From contig JANTQA010000023.1 of the NCBI GenBank assembly GCA_027625915.1, forward strand, positions 7,316,001-7,380,000: 64,000 bases of DNA, written 5' to 3'. The number at the start of each line of letters is the position of its first letter. Positions within the stretch are counted from its first letter, which is position 1. Below are positions 1 to 13,100 of the stretch, in pieces. The translations under genes were made by a program, and so were the position numbers. The notes under the pieces were generated by a model. The model was not told the origin of the DNA, ran no database searches, and saw nothing but the letters and a program-made list of their open reading frames with translations. Source of the DNA: Anaeramoeba flamelloides (lineage: Eukaryota; Metamonada; Anaeramoebidae).

Positions 1-443
1 TATTGGACACAGTTAAATGGCTGGACAGCAATTTTAATTGGGAACATTACTGAAAATGATTTTTAATTTCAATCGTTTGTGAAATAACTAAAGAAAATAA
101 CAATAATCTACTTATTAGAATAACGATTAATGTGATTCTACTTTTTCAAAACCCTATCTCTTATAGCTTAAAGCAAGTTTAAAAATTATCATTTTCAGAA
201 TTAATAGTAAACTTTACTAAAAGTTGGATTTTTGTCAAAATAGCATGATCTACTATAGTTATCAACCATTCAAATGAGTATTCAACACACACCACAGATT
301 AATGAACTTGGAACAACTTTAAACCTGGATTTATATAAAATTCACTTAGTTATCAATAGAATTTGATTTTCAATTTTACTAATATCCCCAATTAAAAATG
401 GCTTCCAACCATTTTTCTGTGTCCAACATTTTTCTCTCAACAG
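1..443. mobile_element. Non-autonomous TIR element, copy A (left end cut by window)
   Basis: This sequence is nearly identical in layout to 38626-39282. The right end finishes CTCTCAACAG, and the left end, visible in the other copy, begins CTGTTGAGAG, so the element has terminal inverted repeats with a shared inner motif TTGGACA/TGTCCAA. About 15 bp of the left end lie outside the window. There is no open reading frame, so it is a MITE-type derivative of a DNA transposon. It keeps the uninterrupted site (332-333) that is filled by another MITE in the second copy. Confidence 0.8.
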
Positions 444-1973
444 TCAACAGAATATTTTTATATGGCATTGCAAGGATATATTTTTTATGTATACCCACCA
501 TCATGAAAAAACACCCCTTTCAACTTTAAATGGTTATTTAGTTAGTTTTTTTTTTTTTTTTAAACCCACCTAACCTATACCATAAAAAAAAAGTTTAACT
601 AAAACAAATTTGATACTTGAAAAAATGGATCGAATATTAGTTTGAAAAGTTGTAGTTTAAACACCAAATTCACTAAATTTAAAGAATCAATAGCAGCATA
701 TATACCATAAAACTCACCGAAATTGGAAGTTGTCATTGTTTATTCAACTTTTATTTCCTTCTCTTAAATTATACACATTGAAAAATGGTTGTCTTAATTT
801 TATTTATTTATTTTTTTTTGATAAATTTAATAAATTAAAACTTTGATTTTTACAAAAGTGTGGACCGAAAAAAAAAATTATGAAAAATGAAAACATATTT
901 TTTACGAATTCACAGTTAAATTTCCAGCCAAAGTATTTAAAAAAAAAAACAAAATAAAAATTAGATTTTGATAAAAAATAATTTTTTTTAGTCAAAGATA
1001 ATTTTTATTTGATCGAATACAAATGGATCTGATCCATATTTTTAGAGTTTATTCATATTATATTCAATCATTTTTTGAACATGTTTTTTTATGACAAATC
1101 TTATTCAAATCCAACTATTTTTGATCTTTTCAAAAAAAAAAAATGTTACTTAGCACAGGTATGAAAAAATAAAATTGAAAATTCCAAGTTAGAAAAAAAT
1201 ATTACTTCAATTATCATTCCATCCTTGTTAATCGAGTTTATTCACTATTTAATCAACATACAAGTTCTTAAATTTTTGTGGGCTGTTGTATTTATTACTG
1301 TTAATAGTGTTGTAATCTTTAAAGGATTATAATTGAGGAAAAAAAGGTCTATCATATGGTAAAAAAATTTAAGTGGGGTTAACAATGAATTTTCTTCGAA
1401 TTTAACTTTAGGATATTTTTTTTTGGAATAGATGTTGACTCATAGTTTTGAAAAAAACTCTACACATCTAAAAAAAACGAAACACAGAAAAAAAATAATT
1501 GATTATAAATATTCCTTGTCAGTGGTGTTGTTTTATTGTTGAGATAAAACGAAAACTAAAAAAAAAAATTAGTTTATTTTAATATTGAAAAAATAAACGA
1601 ACAAAAGTGTCTTTTAGGTAGTGTGAGGTATCATAGAGTACCCAAATTTTACATAAAATAGTAAAAACTATATGCTAAATTCCAAAAATATGGGGCGATT
1701 TTTCATCCTAAAAAAAATTGTTTAATTGTTTTGTTTTTTAATTTGTATAATAATATGTTTTACTAAAGTGTTTTGAGATAATAACCAAAGTAGATTAATA
1801 AATAAAAATAAAGTGTAATCATTTTATTTTTTGAAAGGCAAATGAAAAAAGAAAAAAATATTACAAAAAAGGTCTTTCTTCAATTTAGAAATTTGGCTTA
1901 TAAATTCGGGCACCTAGTTCCCCACTCTGAGGGCTGTAGAATACCAATTATTAATCACAGATTGTGTATTTTT

Positions 1974-2694
1974 TATAAACTATTAAATAGTTAAAGGGGC
2001 CCCGTTGTAATGTATATAATACATGTGTTTAAAGGATTTACAAAGATATTCGAAGAAAAATTTTATTTTGGAAATTTCCAAAATTGAAATCATTTTTTCA
2101 CATTTCTACACATTTTTGTTTTTCAATTTTTTTTTAAAACGTCATTCTGTTGCAAAATTTTTTTTTATTGCAAGATCAATAGTCACTTGGTAAAAATGTG
2201 TTATTCTAAGGTTATTGAAACCATATAAAGATTGTTGAGAAATCATATTGATTTCTATTGCAATTCTATTAGATCTTTGATCTTGATATTTGTACAATAA
2301 ATGTGAAAAATTTCCACTTCCTTTTCATTTCCTTTTTCAAATAGAGATACAAATACCAACACACTTCGTTTGGGGACTAAATTTCTAAAAGAAAAGTATG
2401 GAAAATGAAGTGAAAAATGTTCCTATGTATTATTCAAATACCAGTAGAAATTCCTTTCGAACATCGTTTTTTTTCTCAATAGGGTGCTAAGAATTTGAGT
2501 TTTTCAATTTTTAAGAAAATCCAATGATTAATTGGTTTTCTTTCAGACATATATCAACAATTCTTTGATGTGTATTATTCTGCTTATTTCTTATTTGTTC
2601 TTCAAAGGTCAATTATATAAAATAATTGATATTTGAAAAAAATGTTGGGATATATGACTGAAACAGAGTTTATTTAATCAATAATCTTTCTATC
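1974..2694. mobile_element. TIR element of the AATAAACTATTTTCC family, copy 1
   Basis: This copy shares a long stretch with 9230-9789 and 46561-47068: a TTTGGAAATTTCCAAAATTG-type block, then a TTGCAAGATC block, then a TGTATTATTCTGCTTATT block. Its outer ends are more worn than in the other two copies. It carries roughly 160 bp between about 2300 and 2465 that the other copies lack, which looks like a later insertion. There is no coding potential. Confidence 0.6.
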
Positions 2695-2877
2695 GGGTTT
2701 TTCATCATGTACATTCATTATGCGGATAGTTTCTATTTGTTAAAGAAAATTATAGTATTATTATATATATATTTATTTATTAATTTTCTTCTCTTTTTTT
2801 TTTATTTGATAAAATTTCTTTAATTACTCCTTTCTCTAAATTAATAAATAAATAAAAAAATAAAAAAAATGCCCCAA

Positions 2878-2946
2878 TCTTTCCAGAATTCAAAAGAATT
2901 TAGAAAATTCTCTTATTTTACTCTATTTTATTGTTTTCTGGTAAAG
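2878..2946. repeat. Dispersed ~70 bp palindrome, copy 1 (degenerate)
   Basis: The left arm is TTTCCAGAATTCAAAAGAAT and the right arm reads approximately its reverse complement, ending TTTTCTGGTAAAGCT. The same palindrome occurs at 3480-3552, about 15925-15994 and 45899-45972. This is the most diverged right arm of the set. Confidence 0.55.
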
Positions 2947-3040
2947 CTAATTGCGATTTTTTGAATTTTTGAACTAAAAAACAATTTCATAATTTTTTTA
3001 TATTATTTCTATTAAAAAAAACGTACATGTGCTTTTCTTA

Positions 3041-3238
3041 CAGTCAGTTTCACTTTTAAGGCACAAACTTTCAACGAAATTTAAGGCACACTAAAAATCT
3101 CAAATTAAAGAACAAAATTCCAATTCTAGTAAAAATAAATTGTAAAAAAAAAAAATTCAAATTTTGTGCTTTAATTTGAGATTTTTAGTGTGCCTTAAAT
3201 TCCGTTGAAAGTTTGTGCCTTAAAAGTGGAACTGACTG
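3041..3238. mobile_element. TA-target MITE (Tc1/mariner-like), copy 1
   Basis: A 198-bp element made almost wholly of two inverted arms. It begins CAGTCAGTTTCACTTTTAAG and ends with the reverse complement of that sequence (one mismatch). TA lies on both sides (3039-3040 and 3239-3240), the target duplication expected for Tc1/mariner transposition. Two more near-identical copies lie at 38243-38439 and 38974-39170. It has no coding capacity and depends on a transposase elsewhere. Confidence 0.9.
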
Positions 3239-3479
3239 TATGATTTTTTGCTTTATTTATCAAATCTATTGATTTTACTAATAAACCAAAAATTAAAAAA
3301 AAACCTAACGAAAATATCCTATGTTTTTTTATTTATTTTTGTTTCGATTGGAAAATCTATTGATAGTAAAAATAAAGAGATAACTCAAAAAAACCTAACT
3401 AAAATCTATTGATTTTCCAAATAAACAGAAAACCCAAGAAAAGTTAACGAAGGTGTCTGTGAAGTGCCGTATAGTACCT

Positions 3480-3552
3480 AGCTATTCCAAAATTCAAAAG
3501 AATAGAGAAAAATCTAAGATTTGGCTCAATTCTTTTAAATTCTGGAAAAGCT
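3480..3552. repeat. Dispersed ~73 bp palindrome, copy 2
   Basis: The left arm AGCTATTCCAAAATTCAAAA pairs with the right arm ending AAATTCTGGAAAAGCT. The two 24-bp arms flank a loop of about 25 bp. Flanking sequence (a GGCACTT motif, inverted) is also shared with the copy at 45.9 kb, so the real unit may be longer than the palindrome. Confidence 0.65.
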
Positions 3553-4488
3553 AACTGTGTTTTTTTTTTAATTTCAGAAATAAATTGAAAATTTTTGAAA
3601 TTTTCTTTTAATTTCCAAAATTAAAAAAAACCTAACATAGATTTTCTTGGGGTTTTCTGTTTTATTGGTTAAATCTATTGATTTTCAAAATAAACATAAT
3701 ACCCAAGATAACCTTACCAAAATTTCCTTGTTTTTTTTTTGATTTTTGTAATAAACCAAAAATTTTAAAAATTTTTCTGTTTATTTCTAAAATTCAAAAA
3801 AAAACCTTATAGGAAAAATAAAAAAATATAGTTTTTCAAATTTAAAATTACAAATAATTCTAAAATGGTCAAAAAAAAAATGATTATCTATTTGAAAGAT
3901 ATTGATCAAATTTAGAATAATTTTACAATATAATAAAATTTCAACTTGTGTGTCAAGAAAATTATTTTTCAAATTTGTCACAAAAAATTAGATAAATATA
4001 TTAATACAGCAATGAAAATTGGATTTTCTCAACTTAAATAGTAAAATATCTTTAGATTATTTTTTGATCAAAGATTTCTTATTGGTAAATAGAGTTTATT
4101 ATCGGTGAAGTTATTAAAAATTGATATATAAGTATTTTTTTTAATTTGTATTTTTCAAAAAAAAATTTTATGATTAACTGTGGGAGAGATTCTGAAACTG
4201 TTTTTTTTTTGTGGAGTATAATTCCCACAATATTTATACCAAGACCTAGAGCGCTTATTTGCCGGGTAATTTTTTAAAATTCGCTATAGATGGTTAAGTT
4301 AAACTCTCATTAGTATTAATATCATGAAGATAATTGGTCTATACAATTATTTATCCACACAATCATGTATTTGATATATTTTGGCTCTCCTTTACTATTT
4401 AATCAATTAAATGTGGTTTTTTTATCTATTGTTGTATTTCAATCTTCAAAGAACTTATAATAAGGAGAGAACTTCAAATAGAGATTAA

Positions 4489-5695
4489 GGACTAGTAAAC
4501 GAAAAAAAACTTCCAGTAAATTTACTAACAAATTAAAAAAAATTTTACCATATCTTGAAATTGAAAAATGATGGAAAAAGCTGATAAATACAATGCATGA
4601 CTTACTTTTAATACTATTTTCAGAAATGAATTTTTGTTTTTAAAAGTCTGATCCATTTTCCCCATTTTTGAAAAGTTCAAAATCCAACATATTTCCAAAT
4701 TATTTAAAAAAAATTATTTTCTTTGTAAGAAGATTGAAATCTTATTGCCTGTTAAGGAAGGGTACAAAAATACACTTTAAAAATTATACAACTAAGCTCT
4801 ATAATAACTAAGTTTAAAAAATCTACTTAATCTTAAAAAAAATACAATAATCATTTTAAACTTGTAAAAAATATATTTTTTTGATTCAAAGAACAGACCG
4901 TATATATTTTTTCTAGGGATTAAATGTAAAAATCAGAAAAAAAGAACCAAAGAATCGAATTAAAAATTTCCCCGAAATACTTTTTTAGAACCTGGAAAAT
5001 ACAACTTATTATCTAAAGAAATACTTTTTAATTTGATTATTTATAATCAATAATTATAAACCCAATCTTAATTATTTCAGTAAGCCATTAACAACCCAAT
5101 GATTAAATTTATCAAATAGAGTTTTACATTTATTTCATAATTTTTTCAAGATTTTGCAACAGATAAAACAATTCAAATGCATATTTCAATAAAAAAAATA
5201 ATAGATATGATCAAATAACTAATTTTAATACAAAAAGTTCCTTTTTTATACTCTTGGTATTTGAAAAAGTATATTGACAAGTCTTTTAAATTTCAGTAAA
5301 ATTGAATAAATATTTGTCAATAAAATAAATATTCAAATTTTTTTTAGATCTTCAAGGATACAATATTTGATTTATTTATCATGTATTTTTAAATTAATAT
5401 TAAAGACACAACGTTACTTGTTCATAAAGACTCTCAAAAATTACTAAAAGTGATATTTCTTCAAAAATAAATTTTTTTGCAAATTTTTATTTTTCTAATT
5501 TGATCCAACAACCCAACAAAAAAGGATCAGATCTTTTGACTGAAAATTCCTTTGGAAAAATGAAATCTTTTAAAAATGATTATTCATTTCTCTAAAGTTG
5601 ACAAACAAAGTTTCTTATTGGGTTTTATTGTATCCTAATGTAAATAATTACTCTATTACCTTTGGGAAAAAAAATAAATAAGAGTTACTAGTCCC
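4489..5695. mobile_element. Non-autonomous TTAA-target TIR element (piggyBac-like), copy 1
   Basis: A 1207-bp unit bounded by TTAA on both sides (4485-4488 and 5696-5699). It starts GGACTAGTAA and ends TTACTAGTCCC. The whole unit aligns with 43366-45118. A TTAA target duplication with short TIRs is characteristic of the piggyBac superfamily; assignment rests on that alone because no transposase frame remains. The two copies differ by many substitutions, so they are not very recent. Confidence 0.7.
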
Positions 5696-6181
5696 TTAAA
5701 GCAAAAAATTCTTTTGAATTAGTTTTTCAACGACTTTTTTCGGTTTCAAATGGTTAGAAATCCTTGTTTAAAAAACATTTTCGATCCAACAGTACACTTC
5801 GTTTTGAAAAGTTAGTAGTTTCTTGACCCAAACAACTCTGAAAATTTCATAATTATTAGGTTTTTTGAATTCAATCTCAATTTAAAGTAAAAGTAAGTAC
5901 CTTTTTGTTCAAAAAAACTCAATGTAATTCATCAGAAAAGACCTTATTTAAAATATTAAACAAAACAAAAAATCTCATGGCTTTTACAAACTTTTTCTGG
6001 TTTTAAAGTATTGTAAAAGTTTAAAAATTGTTTGAAACGATTGTAAAATGCCTTCAAGTGTTTGAAGATTTGGAGAGACCCCAAATCTTTCTTGAATTCA
6101 ATGATTTTTTCTTTTCAAAAATCGAAAATTTTTTTATTTTTTTTTTTCAACCATCGATTAACAAAATTTTTTTTATCAAAA

Positions 6182-9100
6182 ATGTCTGATACCGCGCAAA
6201 GTGCACTCGTCCAAGCAAACGATTATTTAGTTGTTGGATCAACTGCTAACGCACTTAATGTACTTCGAGATTTTATTTTAGATCGTGCATCCAAAACATG
6301 GGAGCTAGCTTATGAAACACTAATGATCAAATACGTCGATCTCTGTGTGCTCTTAAAGCACACTGACTCTGTTTCAAAAGTTTTCCATCAATATAGGAAT
6401 ATCTGTCATCAAGCAAATATCATTTCCCTTGAAAAAGTAATCTTCCATTTCTTAGAGATCATTGAAGAAAGAATTAAAGAAGAAATGGTGAAACAGAACA
6501 TTACCTCGGAAACTTTGGAAAGAAGCAAAGACCGTGAAGAAACTTATCTCTTGGCTCAATTTGGCTCTGGTTCTTTGACCCATGATCAGGGATCATTTGA
6601 TAAAATTCACAAACGCCTTGTCGACAAAGAAGACCTGAAACAATTTCAAGTATGGTGTCAATATATTTGGAAAATCTACCATTACATGATTGAAAATATC
6701 AAATTTACTCAATACCTCGAAGATTTATATTGTGTAAGTTTTTAAAAAATTTAATTTAAAATTTTTTTTTTTTTTTTTTTTCAGATTTGCTTTTTCCTTT
6801 TTTAAATTTTTTTTTTGGTAAAAATATCATCTCGCCAAAGAATTTTGAGTAACACTTCATTTTTTAACATTGTTTGTTGTGAATTGAAACGATACAAAAT
6901 TCTCATTCATCTTCTCATAAAAATCGCACCATCCCAAGATTTAAGATAAACAGATCCACAAAGTCTCCAATTCTAAAGAGAAAATTAATAGTCTTAGCTT
7001 CTTTCCGAAATAAAAAATTTCAAATGTAACAAAGATTTTGAAAATCTTTTTTTTGGAAAGCTAAATGAAACATTTTGTTCCATTTATTTTTCGACAAAGG
7101 GTATTCAATAGATATTTAATAATAAATTTGGAGTGAAATTTATTTGATTCCTGGTTATTCAATAATAAAAAGGTTTTTATATTTTATTTATAACTGTTTT
7201 AAAAAAGTGTGTACTCGAAGTTTTATAAGTAGGGCTTAAAACTGTCTAATTCATATGTTTTAATCAGTTATAAATAAACATCTAATAAAACTTTTGGAAC
7301 ACACTTTTCTAAAACAGCTGTATTGTTTTTTTTACAATCATAAAATAAGAGTTTTATTTTTTTTTAGATCTTTCCTTGAATAATGTTTTCAAAATTTTAA
7401 ATATCAATCGGGTAACTTTACTAGTTGTTGCAAAATAAATGCAACAAAATTTTCATTCAGCTTTTCCAAAAAAAGATTTTAAAAATCTTTGTTACATTTG
7501 AGATTTTTAATTCTGTAAATTGTATATTATAAATTTTCTCTTTTAGAATTGGAGACTTTGTGGATCTATTTATCTTAAATCTTGGGATGGTGCGATTTTT
7601 ATGAGAAGATGAATGAAAATTTTGATCTTTTTATTTTGTAATTAACAGCAATAACACACCATTTTTGTTTTTTTTTTTGCGAACAAAGGTGTTGATACTG
7701 TTTAAATTTTATCCACCCCCTAAGAAAATTTAATACAGCCTGTAAACTTTCACACACACCCCAATTAATCAAAAAAGACACAAAAAAATTTTTTTTTTCC
7801 AGGCACAACTCTTAAAGATAAGACAGAAAATGTTTTTTATTTTGAGAAGTGTTTGAGTTGAAAAATGATAAAAAGGTTGTGTGTTATTATGAACAATCTT
7901 TTTTTGTGTCTTCTTGATTTTTTTTTTTTTTAATCTTATTTAAATTTTTTTGTGCCTTATTTGATTAATTGTGGCGTGTGTTAAAAAGCCCAAGGGCTGT
8001 AATTGTTTTTTTTTAAATTTTGGTTTGTTGCCCGAAAACGATTAGTTTTATACTGATTAACTAACACACAAAAGATCTTTTTGGTATGTTTAAAACTAAA
8101 ATTATTACTGGCATTTGAAATTTAAATGGGATATAATTTCAGCTAATTATGTTTTTTCTTTATTCTGAAATATTTCTTTCATTTTTGATTCTTAGTTTCC
8201 CAAAATATACCCATATACACTAAAAAAAATACCAAACAAATAAATCGAGATAACAAATTACTATCTATTTGCTTGAAATTTATTACGAAAAGAAAAATAG
8301 GAAAATAATAATAAAGTGAAAATTTTTTCCCATTGATACTGAAAATACCAGTAGAATAAAACAACACCATCATCAGAGAAATTACAAACAAATGAAACCA
8401 CAGAAACATAAACAAAACCCCACAAGATTTTTACTAATTCCTTTTCAAAAATAACTACCACACGCTTTGCTACTTGAATTTAATTTGTTCTCTAAATGTG
8501 ATTTCAGAAATCTTTGCTCAATTTATAATTATTTTTTTCATATAGAAAAAAAGAAAATAAAAATGCACAGACAATAATAGAGAACATATATTGTTTGTCA
8601 AAAGAATTTTAATTAAAAAAAAACATTAAAAATTAATTTTCCATTGGGATTACAACTGATTTTGGAAAAGTAAAAAAATGAATAATTTTTGAAAACAGAG
8701 TTTCTTATTTGAAATTAAAAATAAAATAATATGGTTTGGGCAAGTTGCTTACAAAAAGTGTGACAAAAAAGTTTTAAAAAAGTCCTTAAAATAGATCTAT
8801 TTTGGTTTATCAACTATTTTATTGTTACTTTTCAAAACATTTTTGTTACACGTTTTTAAAATTACTATCTTAAGATGAAAAACCCAAATTTACGAGGCAA
8901 ATTGATTAAATAAAAAATCAGAAAATTAATCAATCCACTTAAAAAAAGTGAGAACTCAAAGTTTGAAAAAGTGTTGTTCAAAACTGCTGAAAAAAGAATG
9001 AATGAATGAAACAGTTTGAGGAACACTTTTTAAAACTTTAACTTTGTAATTTTTTAAAAAGGCTATAAGATAGAATATTTTAATTAATAAAGTAATATTA

Positions 9101-10099
9101 TTAATTATAAAAAAATATATTACCAAAAAAGATCAAACATTTCTAAATTTTCAGCACTCAAAAATAAATATCACAGATTAAAAAAAAAAAAATCAAAGTT
9201 ATTTTCAAAAAGTGAAAACCAAAACTATTAATAAACTATTTTCCAGTCAAACGTACCCATTTCGAGCTGTAGAGAATGGCTGAATTACATTTCTTTTAAA
9301 GTGTTTGAACGGGTATTAGAAGAACAATTTATTTTTGGGAATTTCCAAAATTGAAAACATTTTTTACTAAATTTTTTCTTTTTTTTTCTATTTTTCAATT
9401 GATTTGTAATTCATTTTGCAAATTTTTTTTTTCTATTGCAAGATCTTGAGTTACATGAGGTAAAGACCCATTCTTTTATTGTTATTGAAATAGTGGGAAT
9501 GATTGAGTTTGAAAAATGATATTGATTTTTATTGAAATTTTCTTTGGATATTCAATTGAAGATCAAAATGAACATTGTTGTAATTTTTTCAATCGATCCC
9601 TTAGGAAAAGAATTTTAATTTTTAAGAAAATATATTAATTGATTAGATTTACTTGATACACCAATATAAACTATTTTTTGATGTGTATTATTATACTTAT
9701 TCCTCATTAATTCTTTAAAGACCTTTTATAAAAAAATAATTGATATTTGTAAATTTTTTTGGGACACTTTAGCTGAAACAAAGTTTAATACAACACCAAA
9801 TTTCCCTATTCAAGTTTTTAAACTTTTTAAAACTTTTTATTTTTCACTTTTTGAAAATGAGTTCAAATCGGCAGATCAAAATATAATGGCCATTTTCACT
9901 AGAAGATGGTGGATTGAAAATCCTTCACATTACACTAAAAATGCTTATTTGACTTAGAATTGAACAATAATTATGAGTTTTAATTAAAAAATAGTAATTT
10001 TTAACTTGTTCTGATAACTGTTAGGATTATTTGGGAAAAAAATAAGTGGATCAAAATCCACAAATCAAAATCGAAAAAAGAATTTCTCAAGAAAAAAGG

Positions 10100-10132
<33 letters not shown>

Positions 10133-13100
10133 CACTTTTTAGATTTTCTTCTATCATAAATACCTCAAGTGCAAACTTTAAAAGTTTTTCCGAATAGAAT
10201 TGTTTCGGTTATATAATAACCAACATTCAAGTAGAGAAAATTCGATCATAAAAAGTAATTGAGGACATGTATTTTATATTGCTTTTTTTTTTTTTTTTTC
10301 TGTAAAAAGTAAAACCAAGTTCAGTTATCAAACAAAGCGAACCAAACAAAGGTATAGTTACAATACAAATTCAATTATTATATTTTCTTTTTTTTTATTT
10401 GTTATTAGTTTTTTGTTTTTTTTAGAATTGTTATCTAAAGGATCGTTTCATAAATAAAAACTGCTTGTCTCACTGAGAGCTTAAAGTTCAGATTAACCAA
10501 TAAAAATATTTACTATGAGAATAATTCAATATTTAATCATTGAGTTTTGCTTTCGTAATCATTTCATTTGTAGAGTACTATTACTCTTTTGAAAATCTAA
10601 CCAAGATTCAATTTGATTGTTATTGTTTGTTTCCAAAATATTAAACAATAATATTGGGATAAAAGGAAAAAAATAATAAACTTTATTGTATCTTTTGTTT
10701 TTGGTTTATTTTCAGCAAAATTAATCAAATAATATCATTTGGTAAATAGAAAAGAATGTAAATTTTCATTAAATGTTGATTTAAATGCGAGAAATAATCA
10801 GTAAAAATTGAAACAAAAACTATGTTATTGTGTTCTCATACTCTTTTTGTGTTTTTTAATTACTTGTATCTGTTTCAATGTTTTTTATGAAATGAAAAAA
10901 ACCATTCATAAAGTTGTAGATTTATTTCTTACGTCCACTTTCAAAAACTTTTGAAAGGAAACCTTCCCAACTCAACAACAATAGATAAATTTTTTCTTGA
11001 ACTTGTCTTTTTTCAAAAGTTTCATATTTCAAAATTGAAAATAAAAATTCAAGTGAAAAAAATTATTTTATTAAGAGAAAATTTTGACCTTAGGATCATA
11101 GATTGTTATTATAGTGGATATTATTTATGAACTTTTCTGTGATAATATAACTAATTTTCAAATCGCCATCTACTCGTGAAAATGGACAATGTATTTTTTT
11201 CAACTCAAAATTGGATCAAAAATAAAAAAAAAACAATTAAAACAAAAAAAAAAAAAACAATTAAAACAAAAAAAAAAAAAACAATTAAAACAAAAAAAAA
11301 AAACTGAAAAAAAATACACAAACAATAGAAAATTGCAAAAGATACGTTTAGATTTTGCCGAGAATATAAAAGAATTAATGAAACAAGACAATTATCAACA
11401 ATCCTTTCTCAACATCTATCCAAATTAGAAAATTACCAAAACCAAAAACAAAATATCATTTTAACAAATCAAGAATCCTTGACAAAGTTATTAGATTTAA
11501 GGTTCACACAATTAGAAACACAATTTGCGTTAAAAAAATGGCAGGACATTTATCATACATTTGGATCTATTAATAGCTTACATAACAAATATAACGCAGT
11601 TTTAGATCCAGAGACTGAAATCAAGTATTTCGAAAAGCTATCCGAGTTTTTATGGCTGACAGGATTTAAAAAATTGCATTCGTTTGCCTTAAGGATCTTA
11701 TATGAAAAGTCAAGAAAGACTTTAGAAAAATCAGAAAATCTTGAACTAAGCTCTCAACTGTTATTATCATCCTTGGTAATTCCATTTGAACGGCAAAATG
11801 AAAAATCAAGCGGCTTATCACCAAGCTTGTGGAAAGAAGCGAGCGAAACGAGAAAAGTCTCAAATTTGTCCGAAATCTTTTTAGGGGAAAAGAACGATAT
11901 GATTAGAAAAGATCATGTTAACTATTTGAATCGAAAGAATATTTCAAATTTGGTCTACCCAGAATTAAAGAATATCTATCAATTGATTGAAAATACCTTT
12001 GATCCCTTAAATTTATTCACGAAAGCGATTCCAACATTTGAATTTATTGGTACAAAGCCACAACTTTCGAGATATCTTTCATCACTCAAAAAGCAAATCT
12101 TAAATAAATTTTTCATTGAAATTAGTCAGATTTATACAACAATCTCTTTTGATTATTTGATTCAATTGCTTCCAACCATCTCATTAAAAGAAATTTTTCA
12201 ATATTTGATTGAGCAATCCAAAGATGGCAAATTGAATTTAGTTATCGATCACAAAAACAAAATTGTACGATTCCATACTGTTGATGTTCAAAATATCAAT
12301 ATTCGCGATCAATTAAGTAATTTAGCACACGATCTTTCTTCTTTGATCCAATTGACAGAAATGGAAGGCAATAAAGGCTCGAAAAGCACAAAACAGCAAA
12401 GCCAAGAAACCAATAAAGATATAGAAATCGAAAAAGACAAAGAAACAGAGACAGAGACAGAGAGAGAGACAGAAACATCAAATGAAGAATATAACCCGGA
12501 GAGGTTTGAGCATGAATTAAAAACCGAAAATTATTTATTGCAATCCCGCTTGGATCAAATTGAAGAGAGAAGACTTTCCAAAATTAAGGAATTGGAAAAA
12601 ATCAAAAAGCAGAAAAGAGAAAAGGAAATTGCCGAAAAGGAAAAAATCAAACGGTTGGAACAATTGGAAAAGGAGAGAATTGCAAGAGAAAAGCAAAAAA
12701 AAGAAGATCGAATTTTATATAATAAACTGATCTCAATTTGTACTGTTCAAGAAGCAAGGCAATTCGACTTTGAAAAAATGACCCGTAAAAATATTGAAGA
12801 GGCGCAAAAGAAAATTGAGGAAAAAAGAGAAGAAGAAAAACTTGAAAAGAAGAAGCAAGAATATATCGACAAATTTTGTAATATTGCCAAGCACAGAGAC
12901 TACTTTGAAAGAGCTGCACGTGAACTCGAAATTGAAAAGATAAAGACCATTGTATTAAAAAAAGATCAACTTTCCAAGGTTGAATATGAAAATAAAAAAA
13001 AATCCATCAGGGAGGAAGCCAAAATGAAATTTGATCAGGAAATCCAAAGAAAAAAGCTCTTTGTCCCATATTTTGACTTATCAGAGCAATTTAAAATTAA

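Larger units (their letters stand above)
1..6181. other. Gene-free, repeat-rich flank upstream of eIF3a
   Basis: I see no supported gene here; open frames are short and of AT-rich random composition. The stretch holds a TIR element cut by the window edge (1-443), a TIR element (about 1974-2694), a small palindrome (2878-2946), a TA-target MITE (3041-3238), a second palindrome (3480-3552) and a TTAA-target element (4489-5695). Between 3240 and 3740 a short motif, AAATCTATTGATTTT, recurs several times, once in an inverted context. The remainder is A/T homopolymer-rich DNA with nothing recognisable. Confidence 0.7.
6734..11328 (+). other. 4.6 kb phase-0 intron of eIF3a, loaded with foldback and TIR elements
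   Basis: The donor is GTAAGT and the acceptor is CAATAG. The 100 bases before the acceptor are almost all A (a 24-nt A-rich unit repeated three times), not a pyrimidine tract. The intron contains a 736-bp palindrome (6891-7626), a foldback (7730-8003), two smaller hairpins (8750-8859, 8939-9062), a TIR element (9230-9789) and a run of 29 T (10102-10130). Short open frames inside it look like chance. Confidence 0.85.

Noticed and set aside
11189-11428. 79-codon frame at the end of the eIF3a intron as a separate gene or exon
   Set aside because: It is mostly the A-rich 24-nt repeat. The overlapping frame from 11329 matches eIF3a residue by residue, so this one is a shadow.
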